NCBI GenBank assembly: GCA_934047225.1
Contig: OW203987.1
Location: forward strand, 4,925,501-4,989,500
DNA from: Ypsolopha sequella
Taxonomy: Eukaryota > Arthropoda > Insecta > Lepidoptera > Ypsolophidae
DNA: 64,000 nucleotides
Direction of reading: 5' to 3'
Made by a program: the position numbers and the translations under genes. Positions within the stretch are counted from its first letter, which is position 1; every line of letters begins with the position of its first letter. Below the pieces are notes generated by a model. It was not told the DNA's origin, ran no database searches, and saw only the letters and a program-made list of their open reading frames with translations. Positions 1-10,900 of the stretch are shown piece after piece.

Positions 1-340
1 GGCGCGCCATACCAAAAAGGTTAGTCGGCATTTAGCTAAATTGGTAACTGGTGAGATACCAACTGCATACATGTGCAAATACCATTTTGCGCGTGGTTCT
101 TCGAAACGAACTGCAATCACAAGCTTGAAAAAAATTGAAAATGTTTCTTGCCTACTGCAGCAAACACAAAATCCATCCTTCTTCTGGTGTCATATCCTAT
201 TTCTATTCTGTGCCAGTCTCTTGAGTGTGGCAGCGTCTTTTGTCCCGCTCTATGTCTTTATGTTTTCATACCAGGATATCCTTGGTCTTCCTCTGTCTCT
301 TTTGCCCTCTATTATGTTTTTAATAATTAAATCTCTTGCG

Positions 341-475
341 GCCAGTTGCAGAAAGGGATTTTAAGTTTAATGTAACTTTAAAATGAATTTTGTCACTTTC
401 TTTGTCAAGAACAATGTAAGGGATGGCATCAACTTTAAAGGTTCATTAAACTTAAAAACCCTTTCTGCAACTGGC
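341..475. repeat. Small palindromic MITE-like element
   Basis: The left arm beginning gccagttgcagaaaggg (341) is repeated as a near-perfect reverse complement ending at 475, with a spacer of about 50 bases. The total of 135 bp and the foldback structure suggest a MITE. No target duplication was established. Confidence 0.7.
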
Positions 476-705
476 TGTAAGACAGATAAAATATCAAATG
501 TAGAAATTGAAGAGAATGAACAAAAGAATGGAACTGCAGACTGCATATTTTGACAACATCTACAGAAATTCTAAATATCAATCACCCATCCACCAAGATA
601 AAATAAAACTGACTACAGAACTTTGTGGTTGTAAAAATCAATACGAGCAGATGCAAAATCATTCAAATGCAAAACAACCTGATTTAAGATTCATGTCCTA
701 AAGAG

Positions 706-1373
706 TAGAGATGCCGCGAATAGTTGTTATAGCGAATAGTCGTATACCGATTAAACGCCATTCCCTATGGCGAATAGTCGAATAACTCGCCATTATTATT
801 CGACATAAAAAAGGAAAATAGAAAATAATTTATTCGCTATCAAATTATAATACGCTTGTATATAGTCTTGAACTTACTATTCATTTATTTGTTACTGTAA
901 TCAAATTTTTTTCTAATGAGAAAAGAAAACAATAAAGTTAAAGAAATCAGTCTCATATTATACTGATTTTACATTTTTAAATGCTAAAAACCCTTTTCTT
1001 TTCTGAGGCAGGTTTTATTTATGAAGAAAAGCGCAACCGACTTGATCCCAATCGTGCAGAAAAACTAGTTTTTTTGCACTACAATCTCTCCCTTTTTGAC
1101 TTTAAACATTAATCAAAAAGCCTAACTATAACATGACGTGACTAACTTTTTATATTAATGATAATAATTATTACTAAGTGTGTTTTGTTTATTAAAAAAT
1201 TAGAAATTGATTATTTTTAAGTCTATAGTTTTTTTGTTCATTAAAAGTTTATTTTAGACAACTATTCGCCGAATGTCGAATAATACTAGCTATTATTCGG
1301 TATTCGTCGAATAACAAAAAAATTTCGAGTAATGCCGAATATCGAATAATAGCGAGTATTCGCGGCATCTCTA
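706..1373. mobile_element. Non-autonomous hAT-like element with 8-bp target duplication
   Basis: The inverted termini are TAGAGATGCCGCGAATA on the left and its complement on the right. The flanking octamer ctaaagag occurs directly before (698-705) and directly after (1374-1381), the target duplication length typical of hAT transposons. Subterminal parts are full of short ATTCG/CGAAT inverted motifs. No transposase frame is present, so the element is non-autonomous. Confidence 0.85.
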
Positions 1374-2393
1374 CTAAAGAGAACTGTTCACACATTCAGC
1401 CTTTCTCAGACATCAGGGGCACAATAAACAAGGCATTTCTCAGAACGACGCCTCTGCATCTTCAGTCGATAAGTCTCTCGATTGACTGAAACAACTTTGT
1501 AAGTGAGAAATTGCCTATTTAGTTTAGTTGAGATTTATAAGTGACAAGTCATGTTCAGTGACCTCGGTGCGCGTACGTCGGCCAATGAGTCGTCGGACAA
1601 TTGGCCATTAATTGGCGAGTGTTTATAAAAGTGGAGCACGATGTTTGGTCAACATGGTGACGTGGTCGGACATCTGCATCGATGCTGACCTGATCGCCGC
1701 CGATGGAATAACATAATGAGCTCGCCAGACCATCTTAGCACTTGTCATCATAAACATTCGAGAGTCTATATCATGTTTTGTTATGCCTGTACTTGCGAGC
1801 CAAGATACAGTTAGAGAACCGTGCCATAATGCAAGACAACGATGGCATTTCTCAAGCATTAAAACGGCTCTTTCTATAATTATTTTGTTGACAAGAATAT
1901 CAAATGACTTTCCCTCAAAGTTGGACTTCCAGCGCATAATGTAATGCTCTTTCTATGACGAAACAGAATAAAATGAAGACCCCGTCCATTATTGTACGTG
2001 AAACTAATCAATATTCAAAAAGCCCTCGCCTGGTCTCGACCACAGAAATCGTGGGGAGATGCGGCGAATACCAAAACGGTATATCGTCTATTTGTATGCA
2101 ACTAGCCAGCCCTAGGTGAACAAGTCGTGGCTGAATATGTATGGAATCAAAGTGTAATATTATCTCTTGATCTCGGTGATGATGCGGAGACGTCAAATGC
2201 GCTCGCGCACCCAAGATGGACTTTGCATTTGCATTGATAGCGTTTGAGAGATTTAATAAACATTGTGAATTATTATTCAAAATAATCTGTTCTTGTTGAT
2301 AATCTTTTGACGGCTGGACTTCTTTCTCGAAAACTGGGAGTTTTTGTGATACAACGTGTGGCATCGTCTTCTAAAGTAGTATATTGTGCAACT

Positions 2394-2810
2394 GTAACAT
2401 AATTTGAGACATTGGAATTAGGACACGGGTGCTTGTTTACGAAACGAACGAAGTGAGTTTCGTAATAGTTTTGCACGAGTGTCCCAATGTCTAATTATGT
2501 TCAGTTGCACACAATACTTTATCTACGACCATCAAAAATATCGTCTTTATTTATAATATTTTCAACTGATAATTTCACGAAAAATGAGAAGAGCACTCGT
2601 TCATGAACCTCGGGTACGTCGTCCCGGTAATGCTGCCTTGAACGCCAATCAGGGCATCGACAAAGGTCGGGACTTATTTCTCGTCTCTGTTGCTGATTGG
2701 CTCTCTAGCGGTGTTATAATAAATTGGGCCAATCGCAGCGCATAATCAGCAGATAGTTATAAAACTGCTTTTGATGTTGCAATTACCTTATTGCAGTATG
2801 GGAGTAAATA
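2394..2810. repeat. Interspersed repeat, copy 1 (second copy at 28412-28880)
   Basis: This stretch matches 28412-28880 over its whole length. It includes the internal inverted motif acataatt...gacattgg / ccaatgtctaattatgt, a promoter-like stretch with CCAAT-type and tataaaac motifs, and the terminal segment ttattgcagtatggg. The family is unnamed here; the foldback near its left end suggests a DNA-transposon derivative. Confidence 0.7.
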
Positions 2811-3227
2811 ACGAATATTGTCACTCTATGCCTTCTCGTGGATGTCGTAAAAGGAGACTAAGGGATTATAAAAAGGTTTGCACAATCCATTTATCTATAG
2901 CAGGGTTTCTCAAAGTGGGGTACGCGAACCATCAGTTGATCGTAGGGGGTTCATGACAAGATTTACGTTATGGCGGCTTACTGGCTAGCTCGCGCGGGCA
3001 ACACGCAAATTGACCAAAATTGCTCCAAAAATCGGCTCAATTTGCGACAAGAAACAAGCCCACCTATCACATTAACAACATTACTTTGTGACTGTATTAT
3101 CTTTTATATTTAAATAAAAATCCCATGTAAAGTTTGTTTTAAAGCGGTTTGCAATCGACTAGGAAACTTTATAGGGGTATAATAAGGTTTTGTCAAATAA
3201 CTGTTGAGTGAATTTAAAATTTAAGTG

Positions 3228-3300
3228 TTCTGTTTCGATTAATTAGAAAAAGGCGGGTATTTCACAATCCGGCTGCGATACCGCACTTAGGGCTTTTAAA
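3228..3300 (+). repeat. Short repeat shared with 14580-14650
   Basis: A segment starting ttctgtttcgattaattag and continuing through a 'cacaatcc.gctgcga.accgc' motif occurs at both sites with a few substitutions. It looks like two fragments of one dispersed element; the class is not recognised. Confidence 0.5.
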
Positions 3301-3918
3301 CGGGTAAAATCATACGCATAGGAGTAAGCAGTCTATTCGACAGATTTTCTTATCTTACAGTTAAAGAACCCATCCCCAACTAGGTAACAGGTACCTTATA
3401 ACCAGGTATGCAGTAGATATCATTTCTAAGAAGAGCCAAGACCGGCTCAGAAGCTTCAAATTACAAAGGTAAACTACCTAACTACAGGAACTTCTCACTA
3501 CAGCTTACTGGTTTAATTATGTACTATTGCGGATGTTTAGCAGAGAACCATTCATCTAGCCTGATACCTAGGTAATTGAACTTTCGGGAAGCGATTCGTT
3601 AGCCGATGTCATAACAAAAGGATACTCATAAACTGCAATCTCTGCAATTCTCAGTACGGAGTGACATAAAACAAACGCAGTACAATTAAAAACATGATGC
3701 GTTGACTTCACTCCAGTTTTTAACAACTTGTTGCTCAACTGAAGGACTGTGAGAACCGACGGGTATAACCCGGCAAAGTTCGCTTTCGCACCGGCTAACG
3801 AAAGCTCCCCTTACGACGCAGCCTTCCAAACACGACAGCCTTGCGTTATGCGGATCCCGCTTTCAAAAGCTTAAGCTTGTAGTAATAACTACAGAAAGCA
3901 AGAAAATCTAACACTTAC

Positions 3919-4015
3919 CATCAACGCCATGGATCCTGGTTGCTAGCATCGATAGCACGATGCCGAAGGATAACAATTTAATCCCATAATCCGGTATAAA
4001 GTTTCTCGACCACAT
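3919..4015 (-). CDS. First coding exon of a secreted/membrane protein (signal peptide)
   Basis: On the minus strand the ATG at 4015-4013 opens 32 codons plus one base (phase 1), ending at a consensus donor (G|gtaagtg). The peptide MWSRNFIPDYGIKLLSFGIV continues LSMLATRIHGVD. A short charged start, a hydrophobic core (about residues 13-26) and a polar turn make this a good signal peptide. The rest of the gene lies to the left, but no downstream exon could be assigned within 1-3918, so the family is unknown. The gene is divergent from ODAD3, with coding starts about 880 bp apart. Confidence 0.6.
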
Positions 4016-4415
4016 TTTGTAGCACAACATTCACACATGGATCACACACATTTGTTTTATGTTGTTTAGCCACTCAATTCCAAACACTTCACGGAACTAA
4101 ATGTAAGAATGGACACTTCATTTTGTTTTAGAACTAATGCTACGTTGAAATTACTGAAAAAACTGTCATTTTAGCGGTAAAACTTTTCGAAACAAACCGC
4201 AAGCCCGGTAGAAACGTGCGCAGCCGCGACTCGCTCGCATCTGACGGCTTTGTTCGTAAATACACAGCGTACTGTAAATCAAAATGGCGGCCGCCGCGCT
4301 TGTGTGCGTGAGGGGTGATCAAAACCACTCTAATCTCCTTACTTCTAGCGTTATTTCATAACTTCATTGCAGTTTTCAGTTATTTAAAGACAACAACATC
4401 ATTTTCATTTTACAA
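4016..4415. promoter_or_regulatory. Candidate divergent promoter region with YY1-type motif
   Basis: This interval lies upstream of the minus-strand signal-peptide exon and upstream of ODAD3. It is locally CpG-rich (about 4195-4310) and carries aaaatggcggc at 4281-4291, matching the YY1/Pleiohomeotic core AAnATGGCGGC often found near TATA-less promoters. No clear TATA box is seen. Assignment as a bidirectional promoter is inferred from gene orientation. Confidence 0.4.
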
Positions 4416-4618
4416 ATGCATAAAAACAACCCTTCAGGCCGTGAGAACTTAATTACGCACACATATAAAGATACGCGAAGGAATGTCGTTTCAATGGAGA
4501 AATCGACCGATTCACCACTGTTCTCGCCCAATCAAAGCTCAGGAGCTTTGAAAAGTTCTTCAACCACGACACAGATGGCGCTTTTAGAAGCGAGGGATGA
4601 ATTTGAAAGGATAATGGG
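4416..4618 (+). other. Open frame upstream of ODAD3, possible 5' exon (unresolved)
   Basis: The frame from the ATG at 4416 (second ATG at 4494) is rich in Ser/Thr and ends near a possible donor at 4619 (ggg|gtattt). Joined there it leaves two bases, while every acceptor seen before 4889 needs a one-base carry-over. It therefore cannot be fused in frame to the next ODAD3 exon with the sites visible. It may be a 5'UTR exon, part of another isoform, or chance. Confidence 0.25.
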
Positions 4619-4888
4619 GTATTTTTTTCGAGAGCCTAGGATTCTACCCCTAAGGTCTTGTTTAAAAACAACTTTAACTAAATCAACAGCAAAATTTATT
4701 GAATAATTATGCTCTTTTGTATGTCAAGTTATGAAAGCTTTGTCAATGATTTCGTTGCTAGGCACTAAACTTTCGTGTTGATTCTACTAATGATCCCTTT
4801 AAAACGAAAAATAAAGTATCTTTAAAACGTTTATTCAATGTAGTGGTTTAAGTATTAACTAATTTAGTTGGGGTAGTGTTAAAAGCAG

Positions 4889-4999
4889 CAAATATGGCGA
4901 TGTGTTATCAAAAACATCCCTTTGAGATAGAAAGCGACGATCGCTTGACAACAGTAAACACAAAAATATTCGAGATCAAAAAGAAAATACAACTGTCAG
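4889..4999 (+). CDS. ODAD3: ODAD3 exon 1 (coding from 4894)
   Basis: An acceptor aaaagcag ends at 4888 and the donor is G|gtatgt at 5000. The peptide [16 protein letters not shown] runs into the [12 protein letters not shown] heptads. It ends in phase 1, and the split codon joins exon 2 to give the conserved SEGQRKS stretch (human LEGDRKA). The presence of an acceptor implies at least one upstream exon. Confidence 0.85.
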
Positions 5000-7900
5000 G
5001 TATGTAACCGAATGAAGAAGACTGATTTCAAGGCGTTAAAATATATATTGGTTCTTTGCTTTATGCATTCAATTCAATATAAATTCAACATACAAGAGTA
5101 CATACTTTAAACACCTACCTATTAGTAGGTACTATACTTACATAAAGTAATAATGTATATAATATATAAACATAATTTATTCCTTATTTTATAATTTACG
5201 TAACAAGTACCGGTATTATTTTATTAAATTTAAGTAAGCCTAATACATGTTTTAATTTATAATTGGTAGATAAACTTTATTAGTTAACTAAATATAACAT
5301 AACTTCAATACAATACTAGTACAATTTTGTTATTATTATTATTGTACAATTTTCTTAATTAGGTTTATTTTTAGCCTATTTAATCTTATTGTAGTTTTAG
5401 TTTCACTTATAAATATATTACTAAAAAAAACTTAAGTTATTCTAAATTAAAATTACCTACCTATCAATAAATATGTACATCCTAAAATTAAGCAAAGTAA
5501 ACCATACATATCCTATATTAAATAAAAATGTTTTTTCAATGCTCGTAAAGGCCCACTTTTTATGCATCAAAACCGAACAGAAAGTCGATTATTTTGCCCA
5601 AGGGTTTTATTATTATTTTTTTTTTATTTATTTACAATGGTTGGCTAACCTGCAACCTTTCCTGTGTACCATAAATGTAATACTTTTTTTCACTGTTTAA
5701 CGGCTCTGGATACAGTCCTTTTGAGCCAATCATAATTTAAAGTCCACAAGATTATATTTGTTTTATTTCCTCACACTATGCATTGAAAAACGTAGTATGA
5801 TAAACGGGCGTAAGAGCAATAAATTACTCGGTTACGTTTAAATCACTCGCTACGCTCGTCTTTTAAATCGTCCTCGTAATTTATTCCTTTTCGCCCTTGT
5901 AGCATAAACTACTATTAAGTCGTCGCCGTTGAGGAAGGGTACCCAAGACGCTGGCAGCGTTACCTCGTTGGATCGCTAAGCTGATCCTCTGACCGAGGTA
6001 AGCGCCAGCTCTTGGGTGACCAGAGGCATCGCCAGGCGCGCAGACAATTCTTTAAAAAGTCGCCGCGCGTCTGGGCCCCGTGGCCCGAGAGTTTCAACAC
6101 CGTTTTAATTTATTGTATTTTCCGGTATTATAAACGTTTAACGTTCAAATGTGAGTAATTGTAATAATGTAAAATACTTAAGTATGACTGCTGGACTGGA
6201 CTGACCGCTGGACTGACGATGAGGATGATTGAGGACGTGGACGTGGACATAGGACGTGGTGGGTGGCGGCTGGATGAGGATGACTGAGGACCGCCAAGAG
6301 TGGCGTAATATTGGGGAGGACTATGTTCAGCAGTGGAGGAATACGAGCTGATGGATGGACTTTAGTATATAAAATGTACAAGTTGCATAGTTGCCTGTCT
6401 CCCATAAAGGAAGACGGGAATCACAGATCTCCATTTGCCACGATTCTGACACACCCAATTTCGCAGAGGGTCAACGCAAATCTCACTACGAAGAGAACGA
6501 GGAAGAAAAGCAGCAGAACAATGACCTGATAGATACACTGAAGAAGGAGATAAAACTTCGGCTGCAGGAACTGGCCCAAGCTCGAGCTGTCATCGGGGAA
6601 GAGGATGTCCAGATAAAGAAGTACTTGAACGATGTCTGCCCTTTAGGGCAGAAGAGCAGTGATCAGGTAATGTTAAATATGCAACGGACAGACAGACAGC
6701 TATGTAATGATCTACGCTTTCATATGATAACATCGTTAGTTGGCTGTGACTTGAAAAAAGAAAGAAAAATTGCATCCCAAAAACAGAAAAATTATTTAAA
6801 AAAATTATCTGACACTGTATCCTCGGTGCTCCCGTAAAATCTACTAAACGTATTTAAATGGAGTTTCTTTTTGTGATTTCTGTATAGCTTCATCATTTTA
6901 TAGTTTCATCATTGCATAGCTTAGTAACCCAGGAGCCACCTAGACTTCGGTTATTATGTAAACGGTATCTAGAATCAATCTCTAGCTTGGACTAGATTTC
7001 AAAGAAACCCTTTTTGGACATATGTCATTTTCTGATAGTTATACAATTTAAGAAAAAAAACAGTTTTCAATGCGGACATAGTCCCAGGCAAAAGCTAGTA
7101 AATAAATAAATATATTTAAAAATATGAATTGCTTCCTCAGCTCGTAGCAAAAAACGTAGCATGTAAAAGACATCAACGCGCGCTCGTAGCTAAAGTCTAC
7201 GATCTTAAAGATTATAACAATAAGTATAAAGTGACTTTGCACGATATACCCAAATTCATATTGGAGAGCCGGTAAGTGATCAAAACCAAGGTTCAATGAC
7301 CCTTTCTGCGAAAAACGCAAAATAAAATTTGCTTCCAATTCCTGTATACGAGTATTTACTTTCTTTAAGCTTTATGTATATTTTTTTATGTACGGCGAAT
7401 GTTTCGATTACGTACGTGTATACGAATTACTTTACAAATAAAGAAGAATAATAAACTTATGGACACATATTTCGACCCACTTGGGGCTGAAAATACATTT
7501 CGGCTAACGACGACACCAAGTGCGACGAAATTCCTGGGTTGCGTTTTTAAGTTCGCGGAATGGGAGGTAAGCGGGGTAAATAAAAATTCCCAAGTATTTT
7601 TCTTTTTCTATACAAGGTGACTTTTTGATCATCGTCCAAATTCATACTGGAGGCTTGATAAGTGATCAGTATCTTGGATCAGTAACAATTTTTGTGAAAT
7701 TTGTATAATGAAATTTCGGCTTCCCATAGAAATTCAGTTTCAGTCCCGAGTTAATCACTATGAGGAGTCGAAATTTCATTTTACGAATTTCACCAAAACT
7801 GTTATTGATCCGTGATACTGATCACTTACCAAGCCACCAGTATGAATTTGGACGATGATAAAAAGTCACCTTGTATATTGACCTGCTAGCCTAATACATT

Positions 7901-10900
7901 TTTCAGATCGTTAAATAAGCTTATGCCTACCATCGAAAAACAAGATTCATTTTTGTACTCAAAATACGCTGAAACTGCGTCCTTCACTTTGTCATCACTT
8001 GAAAATTTCTTGCTTTTTTCATGTTTGGAAAGATAATAAACGCGGGGGGCCAGGTCTGGACTATATGGTGGGTGGTTAGTTATTTAACCAGTTATAATAA
8101 TAATGTAATTATTTCACCAGGGCAACACGGCTCTTGGGAACAGGCGCATTTTCATGCAAGAGCAAGACGCCTTTCGTAAATTTTCCAAGTCTTTTCTCTT
8201 TAATTGCTTCCCTATTATAACGCTCCAGAATGGACGCGTAGTATTATTATATTAATGCTCTTGTCCTTATTTTATGCCAGTACCTAAGGTACAAGGATGT
8301 TCTGAAAAGACACTTAAAAAGATGCAACATTGAGCCGTCGCAGTGGGAGGATAAGGCAGCTCAACGCGCAGAGTGGCGGAACCTTGTTCAAAGGAAAGTT
8401 TATGACTTTGAACAAGAACGAAGGTCCGATTTAGACCGAAAAAGGGACAAACTTAAGTCTCGGCCACCTGCGGACATCTGTTACAACTACATGAATGGTG
8501 TGCTGACGTGCGCCCTATGTGGGCGTACATTTAATGCAAAAATCGGTTACGCGAGTCACTTGAGAGCACATCAGAGAGCTGGACAGCTTAGCTCTCAAAC
8601 TTGACAGGAGTTAAAGAAGCTGTCGCTGTAGCCGAGAACGGCTGTGAGGCTATATATAGATATTATGCCACTGCATAGAGTTTTATTTAGACTCAGTTTC
8701 ATAATGATAAACCAAAATTTCTCCTTCAGTCACAGTTCAACTCAAGATACCCTCTTGATCTTCGTTACAGAGGTCCAAAAACGCACTTGCACTCTCTACG
8801 CGCTGTTGCTTTTGTGGTGGCGTGAGCATTCTCGGCACCCATCTTGCACTGACTTAGTCATACTGAGATGGTCTTGAAGAATTTCAAAAATGATTGCATT
8901 TGATACACCAACCATTTCTACAAGCTGTTTCTTCTTAAGACAAGATTCCAATATTAATTTTCCGACGTTAGCGATGATTTCGGGTGTGCAATGGTCACTT
9001 CGATGGGGCGTCCAGGCCGGGGATCGTCTTCAAATGATTCTTGTCCTTGCTTGAATATACGAATATTGCTTGAATATTTTCACTTTTAAATCATGGTTTT
9101 ACAAGGGTCTAACGGAGGACATCTATTCCGTAATGGTTTGGACGTTTTTTCCTTGCTTGGAAAGGCGCGGTGCTCGATTTTCTCCATTGTAAACGCTGTA
9201 TTCCCGATTAAGTTCCTTGGTTGATGATAGCTCAGAGACTAATGAGCCGATTGTGATAAAACTCGGTATTTATACTAGTAGTAAATCACTCGACACGTTG
9301 AAGTACTAATGAGACCCCTCACCCTTCTCCAACTTTACCATTCCGCGAATATAAAAACGCACCTCACATATCGAATTTTAGTTCGCGGGTATAATTTCCG
9401 TAAGTAATAAACCCATTTTAAAATTTCTTCCAATATTGTAATGATTAGTATGTTAACAAAGCACATGGTCAAACTGGAAACACATCTTGAATTTAATGCA
9501 CTTGTTCACTATTTATTTTTACAATTTTTCTCCCAACCGGTTTCAGATGTTACACCACTTTTAAGGGATTCAAAATGTTATGTATGAATACATAAATAAA
9601 GATATTTATAACATTTTTAATTCCTTAAAAATAGTGCAATATCTTGGATTTCTGGTACTGGCCATGAGCGACGAAAACAATGACAATAGTTGACATAGGC
9701 TTTAGTTAGTTTCCTGGGGATAAAGCCATTCATCGTTACATTAGCCACGGGCAACAGGCTAGTTTAATAACTAAGACGTCGTAAGCAAACCAACTTAAAT
9801 GAACCTTCACTTTCCAGATAATTCACAACCTCGACCTAAAAGTAACAGAACAGCGGAAGCAGCTGGACTTACTGAAATATGAACGTAAAGCCAAGAAGAG
9901 TAAGCTCAGGAACTTGGAGAAGGAGTACGAACATTTGCTCATTGAGAACTCCAAATCCGCTACTGAGAAAATCAAGTCAACTAATCCCGCCAAAAAGGTA
10001 ATCTGGTCCAGCGGTTCCTAAAAGGTGTTCCGCGGAACCCTGTGGTTCCGTGTAATATGTGAAGATATAAAACATTACTATTATACACGCTGTCGCAGAA
10101 ACCAGGCAGCTGACGAAGCCGCGTTAGCCCTTATTGGGTACAGAACCCATTCGCAAAAAGGGCCAAAAACAATCTATGCTAATTGTCGGATTATAAATAA
10201 TACTCTTATGAAGATGTATGAGGCCATGGATGGATGGTGAGGTTGGGTATGTGGTGGACTTAGTGTGATTATTCAAGAACTTTTGAATAAGAAAGGCTTA
10301 ACTTTCATCATAACTTTCATTATAGGAGTTAGAGTTCCGCCAAAAAAAGGGCGATTATTTAGGGTTCGCTGATCTAGTCTGTCACTTTGTTTTCCGTCCG
10401 TCTGCTCCTGTTTCAACCGTCTGCTCCTGTTTCAAGGCCCTTTTTCTCAGAAACTGGTTGAGGTATCATGTTGAAATTAATATCAAATACCAAAGACTAT
10501 CGCCTCATACTTTGGTTTGGTTAGTGTCCAGATCAGCCAAAATCACCCAGGGCAGCATAAAGGCCTCGAATTAATTCAACTACTTATGGTTATATTGAAA
10601 TGCAGGTTTTGTTGGAAAAAATCTCTTCTCAGAGATGAGCACGCCAATGTCCATATTGTTTTAAATTAAATATAATTGTATATCCGTGTTCTTGTGTGTG
10701 TGTGTGCACAATAAATAATAAAGAATGTACATTTATTTTTTTATTAAATAAGTATACTTTTATAAGATCAAATTTGACTCGTAAAAAGTGTATTATGTGT
10801 ACCTACTTTACAAAATAAACTATTTGAATTTGAATGCAAATACCAAAAGCTGCATCTTTTGCCGGGAACGAAAGTCCTTGATGAGAATGTCATCCATCTA

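Larger units (their letters stand above)
1..3918. other. Repeat-rich flank, inside the minus-strand gene that starts at 4015
   Basis: No coding exon could be supported here. The stretch should hold intron sequence of the minus-strand gene whose first exon is 3919-4015. It carries a palindromic element (341-475), a hAT-type element (706-1373) and an interspersed repeat (about 2394-2810). Minus-strand open frames at 1623-1937 (104 codons) and 2008-2364 (118 codons) have no recognisable domain and no convincing splice context, so they are not called as genes. Confidence 0.5.

Noticed and set aside
2008..2364. 118-codon minus-strand gene, or exon 2 of the signal-peptide gene
   Set aside because: No domain recognised, no suitable acceptor phase found, and it overlaps the start of a dispersed repeat region.
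8281..8604. C2H2 zinc-finger exon of the host gene
   Set aside because: The sequence is the C-terminal tail of a LINE polyprotein (a second copy is at 16584-16690) and its phase does not fit ODAD3.
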